DNA of 9,475 nucleotides, taken from the NCBI GenBank assembly GCA_030634585.1, contig DAOWAM010000019.1:1-9475 (forward strand). Reading direction: 5' to 3'. Position 1 is the stretch's first letter, and every line of letters begins with the position of its first letter. The notes beneath the pieces were generated by a model. The model worked only from the letters and a program-made list of their open reading frames with translations. It did not search any database and was not told where the DNA came from. Below, one piece after another: positions 1 to 6,009 of this stretch. A program made the position numbers and the translations under genes. This stretch comes from a bacterium (GTDB taxonomy: Bacteria; Patescibacteriota; Patescibacteriia; UBA2591; DAOWAM01).

Positions 1-68
1 ACGATATTATATTATCTCTTTAAAATTTTTAATAAAATATTTTCAATTACCAAACGCGCGCTAACATT

Positions 69-1043
69 TTAGTTTAAATATTGTTGTAGTTTTAACAAAT
101 TTTTACTAATTAAGATAAGTCGTTGCCAAGAATAGTGTTTCGCTAAAGAGTTTATCTCTGGTTCAACAAAATAATGACTAATTAATTTTTGTTTTCCCAT
201 TTTAGCTAAATAAATATCGCGAAAAATTAATTGCCAATCAGCTAAACGGCTATTTATTTCTTTAAAAGAAGATTTGGCAATTCGTTTAGCTAAGTCAAAT
301 TTAGACACAATCCCCTCAGTAATCACCTTTATAAAATCGCTAATATTTTTCTGATAATCAACTAAAAATTTATTTTGTTGAGCAAATCTAATCGCTAATC
401 CTGGACGACCATTAGATAAACGAGATAGTTCATTCGCTTGTTTTGGTGCTAAATGAAGTTGTTCCCTTAAAAAAGAGCTAATTCTTGCTTGTTTAACTAA
501 TCGAAACCTTAATAAACGACAGCGAGAGCGAATAGTTGAAGGAATGAAATTAAGATAATCAGTTAACAGAATAAAAATTGTCTGTTTATTTGGTTCTTCT
601 AAAATCTTTAATAAGGCATTTACTGCTGGTAATGACAAACTTTCAGCATTTTTAATTATAACAACCTGATAGAAATTTGTCAATGGTTTTAAACTCACTT
701 TTTTCTTAAGATTTCTAATTTGTTCAATACTAATATTTTTAGTAGCTTTTTCTTTTGTATCGGTATTTATTTCGAGCCAAAAAACATCTGGATAAATTCG
801 TTTAAATATCTGTTGACAATTAGCACATTGCCGACAAGGAATAGTAATATTTGATTGATTAGCTCGTCTTGCTGAACAAAAAAGAGAAGCAACGAAATAT
901 TCAGCCACAATTTGTTTACCTAAATGAGCTGGTCCATAAAATAAATAAGCGTGCGCTAATTTTTGCTTAACAATATTGCTAATTAAAAAAATAATATTTT
1001 TTTCTTGTCCAACAATTGGCCAAGAAAATTTATCTTGTCTCAT
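69..1043 (-). CDS. holB: DNA polymerase III clamp-loader subunit delta'
   Basis: This 324-residue protein matches the delta' subunit of the clamp loader, which helps open the sliding clamp and load it onto primed DNA. The AAA+ core is recognisable: HAYLFYGP at residues 31-38, a P-loop-like GPAHLGKQ (37-44), a zinc module with Cys70, Cys73 and Cys76 (Cys56 may be the fourth ligand), LPAVNALLKILEEP (138-151), and the SRC motif at 173-175. The P-loop has Gln where Ser/Thr is needed, and the Walker B position reads KNAE rather than DEAD-like. Both changes fit the non-hydrolysing delta' rather than DnaX (tau/gamma). The length is normal for delta'. The ATG start overlaps the end of the upstream glycosyltransferase gene by 14 bp, which implies co-transcription and perhaps translational coupling. 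There is no Shine-Dalgarno motif. The stop is TAA. The C-terminal collar domain is divergent. Confidence 0.88.
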   Translation of the reverse strand: MRQDKFSWPIVGQEKNIIFLISNIVKQKLAHAYLFYGPAHLGKQIVAEYFVASLFCSARRANQSNITIPCRQCANCQQIFKRIYPDVFWLEINTDTKEKATKNISIEQIRNLKKKVSLKPLTNFYQVVIIKNAESLSLPAVNALLKILEEPNKQTIFILLTDYLNFIPSTIRSRCRLLRFRLVKQARISSFLREQLHLAPKQANELSRLSNGRPGLAIRFAQQNKFLVDYQKNISDFIKVITEGIVSKFDLAKRIAKSSFKEINSRLADWQLIFRDIYLAKMGKQKLISHYFVEPEINSLAKHYSWQRLILISKNLLKLQQYLN

Positions 1044-2163
1044 TGTTTGTAGTTAAAAGATTTAGAGTTTGTTGAGCGCATTTTTCCCAACTAAATTGCT
1101 TGATTCGTTGATTATTAAGATCAATTAATTGTGGCGCTAATTGTCGATCAGTAATTATTTTATTCATTAATTGAGCTAATTCCATCGGTTGATGTGGATT
1201 AAAATAAAGTGCCCCTGATTTAATAATTTCTTTAGTCGACGGAATATCAGAGGCCAAAATTGGTGTTTGACAAGCAGCCGCTTCTAATAAAGGCATACCA
1301 AATCCCTCATACCAGGAAGGAAAAACAAAAGCAGTCGCGCCAGCGTAAAGATAAGGTAAATCTGCTTGTTGACAATATCCTAATTCTAAAATATGCTGAT
1401 TTTGTTTTAATTGATTAGAAAAATCAGTATAACCATAACCTGGTTTACCTGCTAATACTAATTGATGTCGTTTATTGATCTGTTGTTTTTGTTGAAAAAG
1501 TTCAAATCCTTTAATTAAATTAGCAATATTTTTCTTTTTTTCTAATCGACCTAAATAAAGAAAATATGGCTGATTAATATTATGTTTATTTAATACTTGT
1601 TTAATTTTAGTTTTATCTTGGATTGGATGATAAAGTTGTTGATCATAACCTAAATAAATTACTTTAACTTTGTCTGAATTAAGATGATAGGTGCTAATCA
1701 ATTCTTGTTTAGTAAATTGTGAAATAGTAATAATCGTACTAGCTCGTTTTATTGCGTAACGAATACTCCAGTTTAAATATTGTCGTTGCCAATAAGAATA
1801 AAATTGTGGATAACGCAGAAAACCTAAATCATGACAAGTATTGATTGACTGGTGGGGATGAACAAAGGGCAACACATGTCCTGGAACAAATAAAAGATCT
1901 GGCATATTTTTTAACATTTCCCAAGACAATTTAATCTGAGTCCAGGCAAAAGAAAACGGCCAAGACAAAACTAGATTAGCCCATTGTTGATTAGGTATTA
2001 GAGCTAATTTTCCTTTTAATGTTTTAGCTGAATACAAAATAAATAAATCCTTCTTATTAGAAAGATGGATTTTTTTTAACGCTTCAATTAAATAATAAGT
2101 ATACCATTCAACACCCGTTTTATTCATCAAGTTAGCTGAGCAAGCGACTATACCAATTTTCAT
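1030..2163 (-). CDS. GT-B glycosyltransferase, family 4 type
   Basis: The 377-residue protein is a GT-B fold, retaining glycosyltransferase of the GT4 (glycosyl transferases group 1) type. The N-terminal acceptor domain starts MKIGIVACSAN and contains HDLGF (111-115) and TIITISQFTKQEL (143-155). The C-terminal nucleotide-sugar domain has FLYLGRLEKKKN (201-212, with Arg206 and Lys211 in the usual donor-phosphate positions) and the E-x7-E motif EGFGMPLLE (286-294). There is no signal peptide or membrane segment, so it probably acts at the inner face of the membrane on a lipid-linked or polysaccharide acceptor. The actual sugar and acceptor cannot be told from sequence. It lies downstream of mreB but is separated from it by a terminator-like hairpin, and it overlaps holB by 14 bp. 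Its first 20 bases and leader are repeated upstream at 2250-2294. The start is ATG without a Shine-Dalgarno motif. Confidence 0.87.
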   Translation of the reverse strand: MKIGIVACSANLMNKTGVEWYTYYLIEALKKIHLSNKKDLFILYSAKTLKGKLALIPNQQWANLVLSWPFSFAWTQIKLSWEMLKNMPDLLFVPGHVLPFVHPHQSINTCHDLGFLRYPQFYSYWQRQYLNWSIRYAIKRASTIITISQFTKQELISTYHLNSDKVKVIYLGYDQQLYHPIQDKTKIKQVLNKHNINQPYFLYLGRLEKKKNIANLIKGFELFQQKQQINKRHQLVLAGKPGYGYTDFSNQLKQNQHILELGYCQQADLPYLYAGATAFVFPSWYEGFGMPLLEAAACQTPILASDIPSTKEIIKSGALYFNPHQPMELAQLMNKIITDRQLAPQLIDLNNQRIKQFSWEKCAQQTLNLLTTNNETR

Positions 2164-2188
2164 ATATTTTTTAATGATAAAAGCTCAA
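2144..2188 (-). repeat. Direct repeat copy A: glycosyltransferase start and leader
   Basis: This 45-bp segment covers the first seven codons of the glycosyltransferase gene and 25 bp upstream of its ATG. By hand alignment it matches 2250-2294 at 40 of 45 positions. The first 20 bp, including the start codon, are identical. It is the intact member of the pair, because its reading frame continues into the full gene. Confidence 0.85.
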
Positions 2189-2218
2189 ATTTTATTTATC
2201 TCATTAGTTTAAACATAC

Positions 2219-2249
2219 CAAAAAGTCCCTCACCCTCCGTCGGTGAGGG
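2219..2249 (-). terminator. Probable rho-independent terminator behind mreB
   Basis: An 8-bp perfect, GC-rich stem (CCCTCACC at 2227-2234 with GGTGAGGG at 2242-2249) encloses a 7-nt loop. Reading the minus strand, the stem is followed by ACTTTTTGG, a short U-tract. It lies 53 bp beyond the mreB stop and is the most GC-rich stretch of this gap. It probably ends the mreB transcript. An alternative is a dispersed hairpin element that happens to sit here. No U-tract follows it on the plus strand. Confidence 0.7.
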
Positions 2250-2294
2250 GCGACTATACCAATTTTCATAAATTTCTTAATAACAAAAACTCAA
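2250..2294 (-). repeat. Direct repeat copy B: displaced glycosyltransferase start remnant
   Basis: This is the second copy of the glycosyltransferase start region, on the mreB side of the terminator hairpin. It retains an ATG (2267-2269) and the same first seven codons, MKIGIVA. The reading frame then runs through the hairpin and stops after 21 codons (2204-2269). Five differences from copy A in 45 bp, all upstream of the ATG, suggest an old duplication or one under selection only around the start codon. It could be a dead remnant or a short leader peptide. The sequence alone does not decide. Confidence 0.75.
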
Positions 2295-2302
2295 GCTCTA
2301 AT

Positions 2303-3310
2303 TTATTTAGTGGCTAAAATACTTTTTCTATAAACTTCTAAATTATCTAAAGCAATGCCAGTGCCTTTAGCCACACATAATAATGATTCGTCGGCCACTC
2401 TTGCCGGCACGCCAGTTGCTTGCGTAAATAATTTATCAACATTTCTTAATAAAGCGCTTCCGCCAGCTAGTGTCATTCCTTTTTCCATTATGTCTGCTGA
2501 GAGTTCGGGCGGAGTTTTATATAAAACCGATTTAATTGCTTCAATGATTTCCTCTAATCTGGGTTGGATTGCCTCCGTCACATCATCTGAATTAATCTGC
2601 AAAACTTGTGGTAATCCTTTGATTAATCCCCTACCTCTAATTTTCATTGACAATTTTTGTTGTAAAAACAATGCTGATCCAATTTTAATTTTAATTTGTT
2701 CGGCTGTTCTTTCACCAATTGCCAAACTATACTTTTTACGAATATAATCAACAATTGCCATATCAAGCTTATTTCCTGCCACACGCGCTGATGTGCTGGT
2801 GACAATACCACCTAAAGAGATTACTGCCGCTTCAGTAGTTCCTCCACCCATATCAACAATCATATGACCCGCCGCTGAACCAATAGGAATATTAGCGCCA
2901 ATTGCTGAGGCAATTGGTTCTTTGATAATATAAGTTGCTTTAGCGCCTGATGCCATTGTAGCGTCAATAACGGCTCTCTTCTCCATAGGAGTAATTCCCG
3001 CTGGCACAGCAACCATTACTTCTGGCTTGAAAAGATGCCAATAACCTAACGCTTTATTAATAAAATATTTCAACATTGCTTCGGTTGTCTTATAGTCAGC
3101 AATCACACCATCTCTTAATGGTTTTAAAGCAATGATTGTGTCTGGAGTTCGACCAAGCATTTCTTTCGCTTCATTACCAACAGCCAAAACCTTTTTATTA
3201 ATAGTAGAAATAGCCACCACAGATGGTTCATTAATAATAACCCCCTGTTTTGGAACTAAAACAAGTATGTTGGCCGTGCCTAAATCAATACCGATTTTTT
3301 TAATAAACAT
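2303..3310 (-). CDS. mreB: Rod shape-determining actin homologue MreB
   Basis: The 335-residue protein is MreB, the bacterial actin that forms membrane-bound filaments and positions the elongation machinery for lateral peptidoglycan synthesis. Landmarks in order are the phosphate-1 loop IDLGTAN (8-14), the RDGVIADY segment (66-73), AVPAGITPMEKRAV (101-114), EPIASAIGA (131-139), phosphate-2 IVDMGGGTTE (151-160), GERTAEQIKIKIGSA (199-213), the adenosine-loop AGGSALLR (282-289), and RVADESLLCVAKGTG (304-318). The length is that of a normal MreB. The start MFIKKIGIDLG places the phosphate loop correctly; no Shine-Dalgarno motif precedes it. No mreC, mreD, rodA or pbp2 gene follows, so mreB is detached from its usual cluster and lies beside ftsEX. 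A probable terminator follows the gene. The stop is TAA. Confidence 0.96.
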   Translation of the reverse strand: MFIKKIGIDLGTANILVLVPKQGVIINEPSVVAISTINKKVLAVGNEAKEMLGRTPDTIIALKPLRDGVIADYKTTEAMLKYFINKALGYWHLFKPEVMVAVPAGITPMEKRAVIDATMASGAKATYIIKEPIASAIGANIPIGSAAGHMIVDMGGGTTEAAVISLGGIVTSTSARVAGNKLDMAIVDYIRKKYSLAIGERTAEQIKIKIGSALFLQQKLSMKIRGRGLIKGLPQVLQINSDDVTEAIQPRLEEIIEAIKSVLYKTPPELSADIMEKGMTLAGGSALLRNVDKLFTQATGVPARVADESLLCVAKGTGIALDNLEVYRKSILATK

Positions 3311-3363
3311 ATGTATTTTTATATTAACTTTATAATTTCTAATTACTCTCTAAAATTTATAAT

Positions 3364-3418
3364 AACATTTGTCGTTTGATCTGACCAGACCATATTATTC
3401 CAAATGTTTGATAAATTT
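3364..3418 (-). other. Long imperfect hairpin between ftsX and mreB
   Basis: Ten bases past the ftsX stop an 8-bp perfect inverted repeat (AACATTTG at 3364-3371, CAAATGTT at 3411-3418) encloses 39 bases. A second small stem lies inside: in the minus-strand RNA, GGUCU pairs with AGAUC around a 4-nt loop. No U-run follows, so it is not a textbook terminator. It may be a processing or stability element, or chance pairing in AT-rich DNA. The remaining 53 bp before mreB are almost pure A/T and presumably include its leader, but I cannot assign promoter boxes. Confidence 0.35.
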
Positions 3419-3428
3419 TCTCGACGTA

Positions 3429-4343
3429 TTATTTTAGATATTTATCTACCGCAACGCCTGAACTTAATATATTCAACAGAAAAAATCCTAAAATTTCAAT
3501 ACCAAAAATTAAACCAAAATAGCGTTGTAAGAAAGCAGTGGCAGATAAATCATTACTAATTTCTAAAAAGATATTGAGATATGGAAATAGCCATTGCCAA
3601 AATAATGTAAAGAATAAAAAACTAATTATCCAAGCAATAGTAATATGTATTAATCCTTCTACTAAATACGGTAAACGAATAAACCAGTCAGTCGCCCCAA
3701 CTAAATGCATAATCTCTATTTCTTTTCTTCGAGTATAAATAGAAAGACGGATTAAATTAAAAACAAATAAAATTGAAATTAAAATAAAAATTGAGCTGAT
3801 AATTAAACCGAAATAAACAAGATGGTAACTAATCTTATTCAACTGTTGAATTAAGATCTTATGTTGTAGATAATCTTTGTGCTGAATTAATTCTTGTTCT
3901 GGCAAATTATTTACATAATTTAAAATAGTAAAATAATCATTAATTGATTTGGCTTTAATAACCAATGTTGCCCCCAATGGATTATTTGTCAGTTCGTCAA
4001 GTGATTCAATAATTAATGGTTTGTCCTGATGTTCTGAACGAAATTCTGTTAATGATTCTTCGGCTGAAATATATTTTATTTCTTCTATCCCTGGACAAAC
4101 TAATAATTGATTTTTTAAATTATTTATTTTTTCTTGATCAATGTTCGGTTCTAAATATAAACTAATATCTACTTTTTTTTCAATAGCAGAAATTGACTGT
4201 TTAAGAACTATATTTAACGTAATTAATAAACTGATCGAGAAAAAAGCCATGATCAAAATAATAATCGTTATGCTAGATAACCAAAAATTACGTAAAAAAT
4301 CTTGTCCAGCAAATTTAATAATTCGTTTAAAGTTTATAAACAT
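3429..4343 (-). CDS. ftsX: Cell-division ABC-transporter-like permease FtsX
   Basis: The 304-residue protein is FtsX, the membrane partner of FtsE. The FtsEX complex uses ATP to activate peptidoglycan hydrolases at the septum or side wall, usually through a coiled-coil adaptor or hydrolase contacting the FtsX extracellular domain. The topology fits: TM1 about 21-47, an extracytoplasmic domain about 48-170 (starting EKKVDISLYLEPNID), TM2 about 172-200, the conserved cytoplasmic loop RRKEIEIMHLVGATDWFIR (205-223), TM3 about 228-253 and TM4 about 273-295. The length is near the family norm. The ATG start follows AATTAATTTT; a purine-rich GAGGAG lies about 25 nt upstream, too far for a normal ribosome site. 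An in-frame TAA before the ATG excludes an extended start. ftsE lies upstream but 147 bp away, unusual for a pair that commonly overlaps. No adaptor or hydrolase gene is adjacent. Confidence 0.93.
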   Translation of the reverse strand: MFINFKRIIKFAGQDFLRNFWLSSITIIILIMAFFSISLLITLNIVLKQSISAIEKKVDISLYLEPNIDQEKINNLKNQLLVCPGIEEIKYISAEESLTEFRSEHQDKPLIIESLDELTNNPLGATLVIKAKSINDYFTILNYVNNLPEQELIQHKDYLQHKILIQQLNKISYHLVYFGLIISSIFILISILFVFNLIRLSIYTRRKEIEIMHLVGATDWFIRLPYLVEGLIHITIAWIISFLFFTLFWQWLFPYLNIFLEISNDLSATAFLQRYFGLIFGIEILGFFLLNILSSGVAVDKYLK

Positions 4344-4393
4344 AAAATTAATTAAAAATTATTTTGTGTCTCCTCGCCTATCCGCTTTGCAGT

Positions 4394-4424
4394 TTAGATG
4401 AAGAGTTACACTCTATCCATCTAA
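4394..4424 (-). other. Hairpin in the ftsE-ftsX intergenic leader
   Basis: Two nested perfect stems are visible: TTAGATG (4394-4400) with CATCTAA (4418-4424), and AGAGT (4402-4406) with ACTCT (4410-4414) around a 3-nt loop. A small asymmetric internal loop separates them. In the minus-strand RNA it is followed by ACTGCAAAGCGG rather than a U-run, so it is not a standard terminator. It sits about 50 nt before the ftsX start and could affect readthrough, RNA processing or ftsX translation. The rest of the 147-bp gap (4344-4490) has no credible small gene. The longest reading I noticed there is four codons. Confidence 0.5.
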
Positions 4425-4490
4425 TTTAGTAAGCTATTTTAATCCGTAAAATTATCCTAAAAAAGTGACTTTTAAAATAGTCCTTTGTTT

Positions 4491-5171
4491 TTATAATATA
4501 TATCTTCCTTGTTGCCGGTCACTAATAATTCTTCCTTTTTCTAAAGTAATAACTCGTGCTTTCAAATAATTTACTGATTCTCGATTATGCGTTACCAACA
4601 GAACGGTCGTTCCAAACTCATTAATTTTTTTTAGTAAATTAATAATGTCTTGTGCATTGATCGGATCAAGGTTTCCTGTTGGTTCGTCAGCAATTAGAAC
4701 TTTGGGACGATGAACTAACGCTCTAGCGATACTAACACGTTGTATCTCACCAATAGATAATTCATCTGGAAATCGATTAATCTTTTCTTTCAAATTAACA
4801 ATTTTTAGAACTTGACCTACTATTTGTTTAATTTTTTGCGTAGTAACACCCGTAGTTTCTAAAGCAAAAGCAATATTTTCAAAAACTGTTCTTTTAGAAA
4901 GTAATTTAAAGTCCTGGAAAACTACGCCAATTTGTCGACGAAGTATTGGTATTCCTCGTCGTCGAATATTGGTAATGTCCCAACCGCCAATAACAATTTT
5001 ACCTTCTGTCGCTTGCTCTTCGGCGATAATTAATCGAATAATAGTCGATTTACCAGCTCCTGATTGTCCAACAATAGAAACAAACTCGCCCGATTTTATC
5101 CGAAAATTGATATCTCGCAAAGCATAATTATCGGGATAATAGAATTTACTAACATTTGAAAACTTAATCAT
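4491..5171 (-). CDS. ftsE: Cell-division ATP-binding protein FtsE
   Basis: The 226-residue protein is the ATPase of the FtsEX complex, which sits on the inner membrane face and drives FtsX. The ABC motifs are in order: Walker A GQSGAGKST (35-43), Q-loop Gln86 in VVFQDFKLL, a signature reading LSIGE (138-142), Walker B VLIADEP (158-164) followed by the FtsE-typical TGNLD (165-169), and H-loop His195 in VTHN. The length matches FtsE. The signature is odd: the third position, normally Gly in LSGGE, is Ile, while the catalytic Glu163 and all other motifs are intact. The start MIKFSNVSKFY aligns with the family. It lies only 27 nt after tRNA-Thr(CGU), so the gene is probably co-transcribed with that tRNA. 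No Shine-Dalgarno motif is present. The stop is TAA. Confidence 0.95.
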   Translation of the reverse strand: MIKFSNVSKFYYPDNYALRDINFRIKSGEFVSIVGQSGAGKSTIIRLIIAEEQATEGKIVIGGWDITNIRRRGIPILRRQIGVVFQDFKLLSKRTVFENIAFALETTGVTTQKIKQIVGQVLKIVNLKEKINRFPDELSIGEIQRVSIARALVHRPKVLIADEPTGNLDPINAQDIINLLKKINEFGTTVLLVTHNRESVNYLKARVITLEKGRIISDRQQGRYIL

Positions 5172-5198
5172 TTAATTTATTTGTTTTATAAATTTTTA

Positions 5199-5271
5199 AG
5201 CCAGGAGTGAGAGTCGAACTCACGACCTCTGCTTTACGAAAGCATTGCTCTACCAACTGAGCTATCCTGGC
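5199..5271 (-). tRNA. tRNA-Thr (anticodon CGU)
   Basis: The minus strand folds as a full cloverleaf: acceptor GCCAGGA/TCCTGGC, D arm GCTC/GAGC, anticodon loop TTCGTAA, a five-base variable loop, and a T arm GTGAG/CTCAC around TTCGACT. The anticodon CGU (5236-5238) reads ACG. The first anticodon-stem pair is an A-G mismatch. The 73-nt gene ends at a U discriminator; CCA is not encoded. ftsE starts 27 nt downstream, and the upstream leader closely matches that of the other tRNA-Thr. Confidence 0.95.
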
Positions 5272-5310
5272 CCCTCACCTAAAAAACTTGATTATGTTTT
5301 TTAAATATCA
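5269..5310 (-). promoter_or_regulatory. Conserved leader of tRNA-Thr(CGU), copy 1
   Basis: This stretch, running into the tRNA 5' end, is about 37/43 identical (one gap) to 7443-7485 in front of tRNA-Thr(UGU). It contains an 8-bp inverted repeat, TAAAAAAC and GTTTTTTA, around ATAATCAA. CATAAT about 19 nt before the mature tRNA end could be a -10 box, but I cannot pair it with a convincing -35 box. It may be a promoter or processing leader, or an inherited flank from tRNA duplication. The rest of the gap up to 5411 is AT-rich, with no gene seen. Confidence 0.5.
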
Positions 5311-5411
5311 TAAATTACCTTTAATCGTTGGTATTATTTATATTTATCACTATTATCTTGATTATATATTAAAACATAATCTTAATAAAAAGTTTCTTAA
5401 AGGAAATAACG

Positions 5412-5486
5412 TGGAGCGGTAGACCGGACTCGAACCGGCGATCTTCTGCTTGGGAAGCAGACGTTCTACCACTGAACTACTACCGC
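5412..5486 (-). tRNA. tRNA-Gly (anticodon CCC)
   Basis: The minus strand folds as a cloverleaf: acceptor GCGGTAG/CTACCGC, D arm GTTC/GAAC, anticodon stem TCTGC/GCAGA around TTCCCAA, and a T arm GCCGG/CCGGT around TTCGAGT. The anticodon CCC (5452-5454) reads GGG. The discriminator is U, and a genomic CCA follows (5412-5414), so the encoded end is complete. Its 5' end abuts the def stop codon with no intervening base, so def and this tRNA must share a transcript or the tRNA promoter must lie inside def. Confidence 0.96.
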
Positions 5487-5978
5487 CTACTTTTTAGAAA
5501 GTTTTCGCAATTTATTTTTAATTAACAAATGACGCCACCAAGATAGATAGTCAATAATCAACCGACCGTTCAAGTGATCAATTTCATGTTGTAAGGCATG
5601 CGCCAACAAACCAGTCGCTTCAATTTGCATTAGTCGTTGATGTCGACGTAAATTAATTGCTTCTATTTTTACTTTTTCTGCACGTTGTACTTTAACTTGA
5701 ACCCCAGGTAAACTAAGACAACCTTCAATCATTGACGACTTACCACTTCTGCTAATAATTTGTGGATTAACTAACAAGAACGGTCCTTGACCAACATCAA
5801 TCACGATTAACCTTAAATTCTTTCCAATTTGCGGCGTGGCCAATCCAATTCCTTGATGTTGATACATTATTGTCAACATTTCTTCTGCTAATTGAATAAT
5901 TGATTGATCGACGTCTTTAATCGGCTGACAATGTTGACGAAGAGCTAGATGGGGATATATTTTTATTTCTAAAGACAT
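5487..5978 (-). CDS. def: Peptide deformylase
   Basis: The 163-residue enzyme removes the N-terminal formyl group from nascent proteins in the cytoplasm, using a bound divalent metal (usually Fe2+). All three signature motifs are present: motif I GIGLATPQ (43-50), motif II EGCLS (85-89) with metal ligand Cys87, and motif III QHEIDH (130-135) with ligands His131 and His135 and catalytic Glu132. Motif I carries Thr where Ala is usual (GLAAPQ), probably a tolerated change. The length is typical, with a short basic C-terminal tail. The ATG lies 31 bp after the mscS-like gene, with no Shine-Dalgarno motif. The TAG stop directly adjoins tRNA-Gly. The usual partner fmt is not adjacent in this window. 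Confidence 0.96.
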   Translation of the reverse strand: MSLEIKIYPHLALRQHCQPIKDVDQSIIQLAEEMLTIMYQHQGIGLATPQIGKNLRLIVIDVGQGPFLLVNPQIISRSGKSSMIEGCLSLPGVQVKVQRAEKVKIEAINLRRHQRLMQIEATGLLAHALQHEIDHLNGRLIIDYLSWWRHLLIKNKLRKLSKK

Positions 5979-6009
5979 AAATATTTTATAAAAATCTTGT
6001 TTTTGCTTT

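Noticed and set aside
1..68. Possible next gene downstream of holB
   Set aside because: Short frames such as one starting at an ATG near 68 stop after a few codons. Nothing recognisable fits before the window edge.
69..1043. holB as a broken ATPase because of its degenerate Walker motifs
   Set aside because: Loss of a functional nucleotide site is normal for delta' subunits, while the SRC motif and zinc module are kept.
2355..2747. Open frame on the plus strand, 130 codons
   Set aside because: It lies wholly antisense to mreB and has no recognisable motif. The mreB frame explains the conservation.
5370..5385. AAAACATAAT on the plus strand as a third, inverted copy of the tRNA-Thr leader motif
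   Set aside because: Only about ten bases match, in very AT-rich DNA, and no gene follows in that direction.
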